From contig OZ241894.1 in NCBI GenBank assembly GCA_965203575.1, forward strand, positions 2,914,001-2,978,000: a stretch of 64,000 nt of DNA, in the 5' to 3' direction. The notes below the pieces were generated by a model, which saw only the letters and a program-made list of their open reading frames with translations, was not told the origin of the DNA and did no database searches. Below, in pieces: positions 48,399 to 56,084 of the stretch (position 1 is the first letter of the stretch; the number at the start of each line of letters is the position of its first letter). A program made the translations under genes and the position numbers. The DNA is from Aldehydirespirator sp965203575 (GTDB taxonomy: Bacteria > Actinomycetota > Acidimicrobiia > Acidimicrobiales > Aldehydirespiratoraceae).

Positions 48399-48435
48399 GT
48401 GAAGCGGGAGTGAATGCCGGTGAACGGCAGGTGAA
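48399..48435 (-). promoter_or_regulatory. PHO box: four TTCAC direct repeats upstream of pstS
   Basis: On the minus strand TTCAC occurs four times, at 48431-48435, 48420-48424, 48410-48414 and 48399-48403, spaced 11, 10 and 11 bases. This is the 11-bp direct-repeat form bound by PhoP/RegX3 in actinobacteria. A possible -10 (CTAACT) lies near 48361. The box begins 4 bases after the stop of the selenoprotein gene. Confidence 0.8.
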
Positions 48436-48439
48436 TTTG

Positions 48440-49657
48440 TCAGGCCAAGTCGTCCAGTGCGTCCTGGAGACGGCCCCGGTTGAAGCTGCTGACCTTCTCA
48501 ACGACGGTCACGCCCGCGCCGTCGAGCAGTATCAGGTTGGGGTTGCCGGCCCTGTAGTGGCGCCAAGCGTCGTTGGACTCGCTCCACAGCGTGTGGGGCG
48601 GACCCCCAGCAGAGGCCACGAAGCTCTCGGCCTGGGCGCGGGTGTCCGATCCGCCCACGCCTATGACGATGACCTTGCCCTCGTTGTCTCGGGCGAACTG
48701 CCCGACGGGCCCTGCTTCGGCCCGGCAGATCGGTCAATGGGGGGCCCAGAACCAGAGCAACAGGGGCGTCGAGCCGTCCACGAAGTCGCGGAGGTTGACG
48801 GTCGCTCCCGTGCGCACATCGATCATGTCCTGAGCCGGCACGTCGGTCTCGATGACCGGCGCGGCGGTGGTTGTGGGCGCGGCGGTCGTCGTTGGTGCGG
48901 CGGTGGTTGTGGGCGCGGCGGTGGTTGTGGGCGCGGCGGTTGTCGTGGTCTCGGCTTCAGCCGCCGCGGCCGCTTCGGCTTCCGCGGCGGCGGCTGCGGC
49001 TAGCGCCTCGGCCTCGGCGGCTGCGGCTTGAGCCTCGGCCTCGGCGATTGCGGCCAGGGCGGCGGCCTCCTCAGCTTCGGCGGCGGCTAGAGCGGCTGCC
49101 TCAGCCGCCGCGGCTTGGGCAGCCGCTTCTGCTTCGGCCGCGGCCTGCGCTTCGGCGGCGGCTTGGGCGGCTGCTTCAGCCTCCGCGGCGGCTTGGGCTG
49201 CGGCTTCGGCTTCGGCGGCGGCTTGGGCGGCTGCGGCGGCAGCCTCAGCCTCAGCTTCGGCTTCGACCTCGGCCTCCGCCGCGGCTCTAGCCGCGGCCGC
49301 TTCAGCTTCGGCTTGTGCTGCTTCGGCTTTGGCGGCGGCTTGGGCTGCTTCTGCTTCGGCCTCGGCTGCCTCGGCCGCGGTTCTGGCCGCCTCCGCCTGG
49401 GCTGCTTCTGCTTCGGCGGCGGCTTGGGCGGCTGCCTCCGCATCGGCGGCAGCGGCGGCTTCTGCTTCGGTGGCGGCTTGGGCGGCTGCTTCGGCTTCGG
49501 CCTCGGCTATGAGAGCGGCGTCATCGGCCGCGCTGGTGGTAGGCGTCTCGGCGGTGGCACCGCTGCCGGAGCTTGGCTCGTCGCTGCCGCAGGCCGCGGC
49601 CGCAAGAGCCACGGCCATGAGCACGGCGACGATCCGGGCGGGGTACGGCATCTTCAT
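48440..49657 (-). CDS. Selenocysteine thioredoxin-like lipoprotein with long Ala/Glu helix (Sec1)
   Basis: A 405-residue secreted lipoprotein read through a TGA at 48734-48736. The signal peptide ends LAAAACGS (Cys 23). Residues about 48-236 are an almost pure Ala/Glu/Gln helix (AEAEAAAQAA type). Residues 237-267 are a TTTAAP-repeat linker. The TlpA-like domain follows with TPLLLWFWAPH-U-PICRAEA, Sec 308 replacing the attacking Cys and Cys 311 as the resolving one. VIVIGVGGSDTRAQAESFVA and NPNLILLDGAGVTVVEK continue the fold past the TGA in the same frame. A hairpin follows the TGA. Likely a surface-displayed oxidoreductase on a long stalk. It starts 3 bases after Sec2. Confidence 0.9.
48698..48736 (-). 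promoter_or_regulatory. Bacterial SECIS hairpin and selenocysteine codon of Sec1
   Basis: The UGA is at 48734-48736. The hairpin spans 48698-48728: CUGCC pairs with GGCAG, and inside it GGGCC pairs with GGCCC around a GAAGCAG loop beginning with G, about 16 bases after the UGA. Confidence 0.72.
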
Positions 49658-49660
49658 CGC

Positions 49661-50266
49661 TCAGGTTAGGGCAGCAAGCTGGTCGCTGAGCCTGGCTGCG
49701 TCGAAACTGCCGGGGCTGTCGTCGGCCAGGTTGCCGCCGCTGTCGAGCAGCCGCACGCTCGAGTTCCTCCCAACACCGAAGTGGCGCCACGACTCGTTGG
49801 AGTCACTCCACAGCATGGTGAAGGTGGTTCCGGTCTGGGACACGAACCGCTCGGCATAGGCGAAGTCGTCCTGGGCGCCGATACCCACGACCTTCACCTT
49901 GCCGGCGTTGTCTTGAGCGAACTGCTCAAGGGCCGGAGCCTCTCTCCGGCAGGTCGGTCAATGGGGCGCCCAGAACCACAAGAGCAGAGGCGTCTCGCCG
50001 CTCACCAGCGACTGGAGATTGACGGTCTCACCCGTGTACACGCTGACCATGTCGAGGTCGGGCACGTCGCCGGCCGCACTGGCAGCGGCGTCAGGAGCTG
50101 TCGCATCGGCACCGGTGGCGGCCTCTTCGGTGGTGATCGTGACGTCGACCGACCCGCAGGCGGCTGCCACGAGGGCGACCATCACCGCGCAGACAACGAA
50201 TCGGACGTTCATTCGTCCTCGGATCTTCATTCGTCCTCGGATCTTCATTCGCCTTTCGATTCTCAT
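49661..50266 (-). CDS. Selenocysteine thioredoxin-like lipoprotein (Sec2)
   Basis: A 201-residue paralogue of Sec1 without the long helix, read through a TGA at 49958-49960. The lipobox is LVAAACGS (Cys 37 from ATG 50266). LWFWAPH-U-PTCRREAPALEQ carries Sec 103 and Cys 106. KVKVVGIGAQDDFAYAERFV and SVRLLDSGGNLADDSPGSFD complete the fold. ATG 50266 overlaps the upstream HhH-GPD stop (ATGA). Three further in-frame ATGs (50248, 50230, 50212) arise from an 18-base repeat, so the start is uncertain. Both paralogues keep TGA at the same codon with different downstream DNA, which argues strongly for selenocysteine rather than mutation. Confidence 0.9.
49932..49960 (-). promoter_or_regulatory. Bacterial SECIS hairpin and selenocysteine codon of Sec2
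   Basis: The UGA is at 49958-49960. GCCGGAG (49950-49944) pairs with CTCCGGC (49938-49932), seven perfect pairs, around an AGAGG loop that starts 15 bases after the UGA. Confidence 0.75.
50213..50266. repeat. 18-bp tandem repeats carrying successive ATG starts
   Basis: Three 18-base units (minus strand ATGAGAATCGAAAGGCGA, then ATGAAGATCCGAGGACGA twice) precede ATGAACGTCCG. Each begins with ATG and contains a purine-rich stretch near its end, giving the Sec2 gene several equivalent starts. Confidence 0.8.
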
Positions 50267-50883
50267 TCGTCTTTGCTCTTGCCGAGAGCCTTCTGCTCTT
50301 TCTTCCATGCCCGCACCCGTTGTAGCGCCTCCGGGCTGTCGATGTCGGCCACCGACCGGGGCTCGCTGTCGGCGAAGGCTCCGGCCTGCGCCTCCCAGCC
50401 GTCGGGACGGACGCCGAAGCGCTTGGCGAGCACGGCGGTCAGGATCCGGGCCTTCTCGTCCCCGTAGCCGGGGAGGTCCCGCAGTCGCCCGAAGAGATCC
50501 TCGCCGTTCGCCGCAGCGTTCCAGACCGCCCCGGCGTCGCCGTCGTAGTGATCAGCAACATGGCGGCACAGGGCCTGCATCCGTTTGGCCATCGAGGTCG
50601 GGAACCGGTGCAGCGCCGGCTTGGCCCTCACCAGGTCGGCGAAGGCATCGGGGTCCCGCTCCGAGATGTCGTGAGCGTCCAACCCGGCTCCGAGCCGCTC
50701 CGACAGGCGGAAGGGTCCCATTAATGCCCACTCCATCGGGATCTGCTGGTCGAGCTGCATTCCCAGCAGCAGCGCCAGCGGGTCCGTGTTGAGCAGGCGG
50801 TCGGCGGCCTCGTCCCCGGTGACCGCCAGGGTGCCCGTCCCGGCGTTCTGCGCTTGATTCTCCGTACCCACTGCCTGATTCAC
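50263..50883 (-). CDS. HhH-GPD family DNA repair-like protein
   Basis: A 206-residue protein of the actinobacterial HhH-GPD subgroup related to base-excision glycosylases. PLALLLGMQLDQQIPMEWAL matches the N-terminal helical core. FGRLRDLPGYGDEKARILTA is the helix-hairpin-helix (LPGYG). FGVRPDGWEAQAG is where glycosylases have the catalytic Asp region. No Fe-S cysteines are present. GTG 50883 overlaps the aceE stop (GTGA), and its own stop overlaps the Sec2 start (ATGA), so translation is coupled through the cluster. Confidence 0.85.
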   Translation of the reverse strand: MNQAVGTENQAQNAGTGTLAVTGDEAADRLLNTDPLALLLGMQLDQQIPMEWALMGPFRLSERLGAGLDAHDISERDPDAFADLVRAKPALHRFPTSMAKRMQALCRHVADHYDGDAGAVWNAAANGEDLFGRLRDLPGYGDEKARILTAVLAKRFGVRPDGWEAQAGAFADSEPRSVADIDSPEALQRVRAWKKEQKALGKSKDE

Positions 50884-53642
50884 TTCGCGGAGGATAACCG
50901 TGCGCCGGTGTCCGGGTGGCCGGGGTCGTCGCGGTCGACGTCGATGCCGTACCGGTCAATGGCGGCCGCCACCTCGTCCGGTGACACCTCGCCCGACTCC
51001 ATCAGAGCCGACAGCACGGCCAGCACGATGTGCGGCCCGTCGACCTCGAAGAATCGCCGCAGCGCCTCCCTCGTGTCGGAGCGGCCGAACCCGTCGGTGC
51101 CCAACACGTGCAGCGGCCTCGGCGTGAAGCGGGCGATCTGGTCGGGAACCAGGGTCATGAAGTCGGTCACGGCCACGATCGGCCCGTCCGAGTCGGACAG
51201 CCTCCGGGTCACCATCGGCACGACGGGCTCGGAGTCCGGGTTCAGCCGGTTGCGGCGCTCCACGTCCAGCGCCTCCCGCCTCAGACTCTGGTACGACGTG
51301 GCGCTCCAGAGCTCGGCCGAGGTGTCGTGATGCTCGGCCAGCAGCGCCTGAGCCTCGAGCGCGGCGCCCACCGACGCTCCCGAGAACAGGATGGTGGCCG
51401 AGCGTTTGCGGCCCCCGGGACCGTCGTCGAACTTGTACAGGCCGCCGGTGATGTCGGAGTCGGTCACGTGGTCGGGACGGGACGGCTGCCCGTAGTTCTC
51501 GTTGTAGATGGTGATGTAGTAGAAGACGTCGGTGCCGTCGGCGGCGTCCGGCGGGTACATCCGGTGGAGGCCCTCGTCGACGATGGCGCCCAACTCGTAG
51601 GCGAAGGCCGGGTCGTAGGCCTCGCACGCCGGCACCGTCGAGGCCAGCACATGGCTGTGGCCGTCCTGGTGCTGGAGCCCCTCGCCCAGCAGCGTCGTGC
51701 GGCCCGCGGTCGCGCCGATGAGGAACCCCCGGGCCCGGGCGTCGGCCGCGGCCCAGATCGAGTCGCCCACCCGCTGGAAGCCGAACATGGAGTAGAAGGC
51801 GTAGAAGGGCACCATGGGCACGCCGAGGTTGGCGTAGGACGTGGCCGCGGCCAGCCAGCTGGCCAGCGAGCCGCACTCGGTGATGCCCTCCTCGAGGATC
51901 TGGCCGTCGGTCGACTCGCTGTAGCTCAGCAGCAGGTCATGGTCCACCGGCTCGTAGAGCTGGCCATGGGGCGCGTAGATCCGGAACTCCCGGAACAGCG
52001 AGTCCATGCCGAAGGTGCGGGCCTCGTCGGGCACGATGGGCACGACCCGCCGTCCGAAGCTCTGGTCCCGCATCAGGTCGCGCAACAGGGCCGTGAACGC
52101 CATCGTGGTGGAGACCTCGCGCCCGCCGGAGCCCTTGCGCATGTCGATGAAGGGCCCGTCGGCGGGGAGGGCGATGGGGCGGCGGTCCCGCACCACCCGC
52201 CGCGGCACCGCGCCGTCGAGGGCGCGGCGGCGGTCCATCATGTAGCGGATCTCCTCCGAGTCTGGGGGCGGCCGGTAGTAGGGCGGGATCCCGTCGGCGA
52301 GGTCTGCTTCGTCGATCTCGTCCTCCATGTGCAGCCGCGAGCGCAGTTCCATCAGCTGCGTGGTGGTCATCTTCTTGATCTGGTGGGTGGCGTTGCGGCC
52401 CTCGAAGCCCTCACCCAGGGTCCATCCCTTGATGGTCTTGGCCAGGATCACGGTGGGCTGGCCCTTGACTTCGGTGGCGGCCTTGAACGCGGCGTACACC
52501 TTCTGGTAGTCGTGGCCTCCCCGGGGCAGGACCCGCAGATCCTCATCGCTGAGGTGGTCGACGAGCTTGCGCAGGCGGGGGTCGGGGCCGAAGAAGTGCT
52601 CCCGGATGTAGGCGCCGGTCTCCACCGCGTAGCGCTGGTACTCGCCGTCGACGGTGGTGGCCATCTTGTTGAGCAGGGCCCCGTCGGTGTCGCGCATCAG
52701 CAGCTCGTCCCACCTGGTGCCCCAGATCACCTTGATGACGTTCCAGCCCGCGCCGCGGAACACGCCCTCGAGTTCCTGGATGATCTTGCCGTTGCCCCGC
52801 ACCGGGCCGTCGAGGCGCTGGAGGTTGCAGTTGACCACCCACTTCAGGTTGTCGAGGTCGTTGCGGCCGGCCAGGGCGATGGCCCCCAGGGTCTCGGGCT
52901 CGTCGCACTCGCCGTCGCCCAGGAAGCACCACACCGTGCTGTCGGAGGTGTCGTCGATGCGGCGGTTGTGCATGTACCGGTTGAAGCGGGCGTGGTAGAT
53001 GGAGTTGATCGGCCCGAGACCCATCGACACCGTCGGGTACTCCCAGAAGTCGGGCATCAGCCGCGGGTGGGGGTAGCCCGACAGCCCGTTGCCGCCCACC
53101 TCCATCCGGAAGTTGTCGAGCTCCTGCTCGCTCAGGCGGCCCTCCAGGTAGGCCCGGGCGTACACGCCGGGAGCGGCGTGGCCCTGGAAGTAGATGTGGT
53201 CGCCGACCAGCCCGTCGTCCTTGCCCTTGAAGAAGTGGTTGAAGCCCACCTCGTACAGGGAGGCCGACGAGGCGAACGTGGACAGGTGGCCGCCGATCCC
53301 GTCGGCCGTCTTGTTGGCCCGGATGACCATCGCCGCCGCGTTCCAGCGGATGAAGCGGCGGATGCGCCGCTCGACCTGTTCGTTGCCCGGGAAGAAGGGC
53401 TGCTCGGAGGCGGGGATCGTGTTGATGTAGGGCGTGGACGTGGTCGGCGGCACGCCCACCCGCTGCTCGTTGGAGCGCTCGAGGAGCTTGGCGACTATGT
53501 AGCGGGCCCGTTCCCGTCCGCCGGCCGCGATGATGGCGTCGAGCGAGTCGATCCATTCCTGGGTCTCGGCCGGGTCGATGTCCGGAAGTTGGCGCAAAAA
53601 GTTGTCGGCCACCGCCCTCCATGATGGCAGCAAAGCACGCAT
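50880..53642 (-). CDS. aceE: Pyruvate dehydrogenase E1 component, homodimeric AceE
   Basis: About 920 residues. Thiamine-diphosphate-dependent decarboxylation of pyruvate and acetyl transfer to the E2 lipoyl group. LPDIDPAETQEWIDSLDAII opens the family match. FLGDGECDEPETLGAIALAG and NLKWVVNCNLQRLDGPVRGN form the ThDP-Mg motif. YTVSMGLGPINSIYHARFN-type and AATSYANLGVPMVPFYAFYS segments are AceE-specific. ATG 53642 or GTG 53612 (with GGAGG close upstream) can be the start. Its E2 and E3 partners lie at 57.5-60.4 kb. It leads the coupled cluster with the HhH-GPD and selenoprotein genes. Confidence 0.95.
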   Translation of the reverse strand: MRALLPSWRAVADNFLRQLPDIDPAETQEWIDSLDAIIAAGGRERARYIVAKLLERSNEQRVGVPPTTSTPYINTIPASEQPFFPGNEQVERRIRRFIRWNAAAMVIRANKTADGIGGHLSTFASSASLYEVGFNHFFKGKDDGLVGDHIYFQGHAAPGVYARAYLEGRLSEQELDNFRMEVGGNGLSGYPHPRLMPDFWEYPTVSMGLGPINSIYHARFNRYMHNRRIDDTSDSTVWCFLGDGECDEPETLGAIALAGRNDLDNLKWVVNCNLQRLDGPVRGNGKIIQELEGVFRGAGWNVIKVIWGTRWDELLMRDTDGALLNKMATTVDGEYQRYAVETGAYIREHFFGPDPRLRKLVDHLSDEDLRVLPRGGHDYQKVYAAFKAATEVKGQPTVILAKTIKGWTLGEGFEGRNATHQIKKMTTTQLMELRSRLHMEDEIDEADLADGIPPYYRPPPDSEEIRYMMDRRRALDGAVPRRVVRDRRPIALPADGPFIDMRKGSGGREVSTTMAFTALLRDLMRDQSFGRRVVPIVPDEARTFGMDSLFREFRIYAPHGQLYEPVDHDLLLSYSESTDGQILEEGITECGSLASWLAAATSYANLGVPMVPFYAFYSMFGFQRVGDSIWAAADARARGFLIGATAGRTTLLGEGLQHQDGHSHVLASTVPACEAYDPAFAYELGAIVDEGLHRMYPPDAADGTDVFYYITIYNENYGQPSRPDHVTDSDITGGLYKFDDGPGGRKRSATILFSGASVGAALEAQALLAEHHDTSAELWSATSYQSLRREALDVERRNRLNPDSEPVVPMVTRRLSDSDGPIVAVTDFMTLVPDQIARFTPRPLHVLGTDGFGRSDTREALRRFFEVDGPHIVLAVLSALMESGEVSPDEVAAAIDRYGIDVDRDDPGHPDTGARLSSAK

Positions 53643-53661
53643 TCGCGACCTCGGCGCGCCG

Positions 53662-54189
53662 ATGCGCGACCATCGGGGCGTGGTAGCCGAACCCCTTCCC
53701 GGACTCGCTGACGAACCCGCAGCCGGAACGGCCGCCGAGTCCGCAGCCGAGCCCACGGTCGTGTACACCGACGGCGCCTGCCTGGGCAATCCCGGACCGG
53801 GAGGCTGGGCCTGGGCGGTGCCAGGCGGCGACTGGGCTTGCGGCCCAGATCCCCGCACCACCAACCAGCGAATGGAGTTGCAGGCCGCGCTTGAGGCGCT
53901 TCGGGAGTTGGACGGTCCGGTCGAGGTGGTGTCGGACTCGACCTACGTCGTCAACTGCTTCCGCGACCGTTGGTACGAGGGCTGGCTGAGGCGGGGCTGG
54001 CGAAACGCCAACCGCAAGCCGGTGGCCAACCGCGACCTGTGGGAGCCGCTGATCGAGCTCTACCTGTCCCGGCCCGACGAGATCTCGTTCCGATGGGTCA
54101 AGGGCCACTCCGGCAACGAGTGGAACGAGATCGTGGACCAACTCGCCGTAGGCGCAGCCACCGACCAGCGCCCCCGCCGCGGCCCCTAG
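53662..54189 (+). CDS. rnhA: Ribonuclease HI
   Basis: Cleaves RNA in RNA-DNA hybrids. The RNase H fold covers about residues 28-165: TVVYTDGACLGNPGPGGWAW (first catalytic Asp), RMELQAALEALRELDGPVEV (Glu), VVSDSTYVVNCFRDRWYEGW (Asp), and WVKGHSGNEWNEIVDQLAVG with the His and last Asp. ATG 53662 or GTG 53680 may start it. Both are very close to the divergent aceE start. It converges with the DUF4143 ATPase gene, with a hairpin between. Confidence 0.93.
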   Translation: MRDHRGVVAEPLPGLADEPAAGTAAESAAEPTVVYTDGACLGNPGPGGWAWAVPGGDWACGPDPRTTNQRMELQAALEALRELDGPVEVVSDSTYVVNCFRDRWYEGWLRRGWRNANRKPVANRDLWEPLIELYLSRPDEISFRWVKGHSGNEWNEIVDQLAVGAATDQRPRRGP

Positions 54190-54204
54190 TTCGAGATCCT
54201 CCGA

Positions 54205-54247
54205 GCGCAGGAACCGGACTGCCACTGCGTTCCCGGCGTTCCTGCGC
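54205..54247. terminator. Hairpin between convergent rnhA and DUF4143 genes
   Basis: GCGCAGGAAC (54205-54214) and GTTCCTGCGC (54238-54247) form a perfect ten-pair stem with a 23-base loop. It lies within the 62-base gap between two convergent stops, suited to bidirectional termination. No T run is present. Confidence 0.5.
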
Positions 54248-54251
54248 CTCC

Positions 54252-55523
54252 TCAGGCTTCGGTGCTGCTCCAGAGACGGTCCACCGGCAGCGCGATGATG
54301 CGATCGTCGTCGGCGTAGCGCACGCAGTGCGGCCCGGTGTGGAAGACGACCCCAGCGCTGAATCGCTCCCCGAGCGCGTCGCGGAGCTTCCGCAGGCCGC
54401 GGCGGTCGGCGGGGTGCACCCTGGTGCTGGCCTTCACCTCGATGCCGACCACCGCGCCGTCGCGCCCGTCCTCGATTACAAGGTCGACCTCCGCGCCGTC
54501 GTGGGTGCGCCAGTGGCCGACATGGGGCCGGTGCTGCATCCACGAGGCCTGCTTGAGCGCCTCGCCCACCACGAACGTCTCGAGCAGATGCCCGAACTGC
54601 TGCAGCGAGGTCGGGTCGAGCCGGGCCAGCTTGTTGGGCGGCAGGCGCAGCAGCCGCGCCGCAAGGCCGGAGTCTGCGATGTGGACCTTGGGGCGGGACG
54701 CGGTCGCGGCCCGCACGGTCTTGCCCCATGCCGGCAGCAGACGCACCAGGAAGCTCAGCTCGAAGAGCCTGATGTAGTCGGAGGCCGTGCTGGCCGGCAG
54801 TTCCAGCTCCGCGCCGACCCGCGACATGTTGAGGATCTGCGCCGTGTGGGCCGCAAGGCGGGCCAGCAGAGGGGCGAGCACTCCGGGTCGACGGACCCGG
54901 CCGAGCTCCAGGAGATCCCGTTCGAGGCAGAGCGCGAGGTAGTCGTCGAACCACCGATCGCGGGCTGCGCCGGTGCGCTGGAGCGCCAACGGGAAGCCTC
55001 CCCAGGCGATGCGTCTGGCGTAGTCGGAGCGGGTGGCGGTCGATGGCTGCGAGGTGACCGCGCTGGCAGGATCGTCGAAGAGCGTCTCGATCAGGCTCTC
55101 GTGGCGCGATTCGATCTCGCCCTGTGACAGCGGGTGGACCTCGATGCGGTGTAGCCGGCCAGTGAGCGATTGCGATACCAGGGGCAGCGAGTCGAAGCGC
55201 GTCGACCCGATGATCACGAACCGTCGCGGCGACGAGTCGCGGTTCAGTTCAGCCTTGATGGCGTCCAGCAACTCGGGGACGTGCTGGTACTCGTCGATGA
55301 ACACCGGCGGACGGCCGGACACGAACAGCCCGGGATCGTCGGCGACGTTCGCCCGCACTGCCGGATCGTCGAGATCGATCACGCCGGCCCCACCGCCTCC
55401 CGCCAGGGCACGAAGCAGCGTGGACTTGCCGACCGAGCGAGGGCCGTGCAGCAGCAAGACCGGCGCCTCGCCCATCCGCTGCCGCGCGATCTCTTCCACT
55501 CGTCGCTGGATCAGTTCCGCCAC
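54252..55523 (-). CDS. AAA ATPase with DUF4143 domain
   Basis: A 423-residue ATPase of the widespread AAA_14/DUF4143 group, whose role is unknown. Walker A is VLLLHGPRSVGKSTLLRALA. Walker B is PPVFIDEYQHVPELLDAIK. The sensor is RFVIIGSTRFDSLPLVSQSL. The C-terminal DUF4143 has TASDYIRLFELSFLVRLLPA, KVHIADSGLAARLLRL and GAEVDLVIEDGRDGAVVGIE followed by VKAS, a PD-(D/E)xK-like nuclease core. GTG 55523 is the start. Four 23-bp direct repeats lie immediately upstream. Such genes are often mobile. Confidence 0.88.
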   Translation of the reverse strand: MAELIQRRVEEIARQRMGEAPVLLLHGPRSVGKSTLLRALAGGGGAGVIDLDDPAVRANVADDPGLFVSGRPPVFIDEYQHVPELLDAIKAELNRDSSPRRFVIIGSTRFDSLPLVSQSLTGRLHRIEVHPLSQGEIESRHESLIETLFDDPASAVTSQPSTATRSDYARRIAWGGFPLALQRTGAARDRWFDDYLALCLERDLLELGRVRRPGVLAPLLARLAAHTAQILNMSRVGAELELPASTASDYIRLFELSFLVRLLPAWGKTVRAATASRPKVHIADSGLAARLLRLPPNKLARLDPTSLQQFGHLLETFVVGEALKQASWMQHRPHVGHWRTHDGAEVDLVIEDGRDGAVVGIEVKASTRVHPADRRGLRKLRDALGERFSAGVVFHTGPHCVRYADDDRIIALPVDRLWSSTEA

Positions 55524-55528
55524 AAGCT

Positions 55529-55610
55529 GCTCCCGTGAAACTCAAACAGTTTCTACCATGAAATTTAAGGATACTCTACCGTGAAATCTGAGACCACTCT
55601 ACCGTGAAAT
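55529..55610. repeat. Four 23-bp-spaced direct repeats upstream of the DUF4143 gene
   Basis: TCTACCRTGAAAT occurs at 55552, 55575 and 55598. A weaker copy (GCTCCCGTGAAAC) sits at 55529, next to the start codon. Spacing is exactly 23 bases throughout, about two helical turns, which suits an array of binding sites on one DNA face. Confidence 0.75.
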
Positions 55611-55677
55611 CTGGCAAGAGACCGCCGGGGTTCGAACCGATCCGGGATGCGCCCTCGGCGAACCGATGAGCGCTTGG

Positions 55678-55980
55678 CTACCACGACTCGGCATCGGTCA
55701 AGGCGATGGCGTTGGCCATCGCCTGGGCATGGTCGGCCTCGGTCTGGGGTTGCCGTAGGTAGTGGTCTTCGATGGCCTTGCCGACACGATGCCGTCTGAG
55801 CGCGTCGTCGTACCAGCCAACCGCCTGACGGATGACATCCTCCCGGCAGGTGCCGATCCCCTCGGACACCAGCCGGTCGATGACGGACAACTCCTCCTCG
55901 CTGAACCGGGCCCGCACTGATCCGCTCGTACCCACCAGTCGGCGGTGCCATGACCGGATTGCCTCAGTGGTTGATCTCAT
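55678..55980 (-). CDS. Ribbon-helix-helix-like small protein (putative antitoxin)
   Basis: A 100-residue protein taken from ATG 55980, with AAGGTGA 6 bases upstream. VRARFSEEELSVIDRLVSEG then GTCREDVIRQAVGWYDDAL looks like the strand-helix-helix of CopG/Arc-type proteins, followed by a charged tail (EADHAQAMANAIALTDAES). An overlapping frame just downstream (VVAKRSSVRRGRI) recalls the start of a MazF-like toxin, but it ends within the repeat region, so any toxin would be a remnant. A promoter is visible upstream. Confidence 0.6.
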   Translation of the reverse strand: MRSTTEAIRSWHRRLVGTSGSVRARFSEEELSVIDRLVSEGIGTCREDVIRQAVGWYDDALRRHRVGKAIEDHYLRQPQTEADHAQAMANAIALTDAESW

Positions 55981-56034
55981 GTCTGTCACCTTGGATGCGT
56001 CGCTGGCCGACTACGACCTAGTTATACATGAAAG

Positions 56035-56062
56035 ATAGTATTATTCTATGTTGTGAACGCAA
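56035..56062 (-). promoter_or_regulatory. Candidate promoter of the RHH-like gene
   Basis: On the minus strand TTGCGT (56057-56062) and TACTAT (56035-56040) are 16 bases apart, in an AT-rich pocket. An imperfect inverted repeat ATAG...CTAT overlaps the -10 and could be an autoregulatory operator. Confidence 0.4.
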
Positions 56063-56084
56063 CCTGTGGGTGGCTGATGCAGCG

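Noticed and set aside
48871..49669. Arg/Leu- or Gly/Phe-rich plus-strand frames opposite Sec1
   Set aside because: They are translations of the antisense of the Ala/Glu repeat and have no start context or family match.
48734..49960. Treating the TGA codons in the two lipoprotein genes as nonsense mutations
   Set aside because: Two paralogues share the TGA at the same active-site codon, the fold continues in frame, and each has a SECIS-like hairpin; independent nonsense mutations would not do this.
52543..54954. 803-codon open frame on the minus strand
   Set aside because: It overlaps aceE, rnhA and the DUF4143 gene in other frames and its sequence is Arg/Pro/Gly/Ala-rich noise typical of high-GC shadows.
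55625..55650. tRNA T-arm or attachment site from GGTTCGAACC
   Set aside because: The flanking bases do not pair as a T-stem and no other tRNA parts are present.
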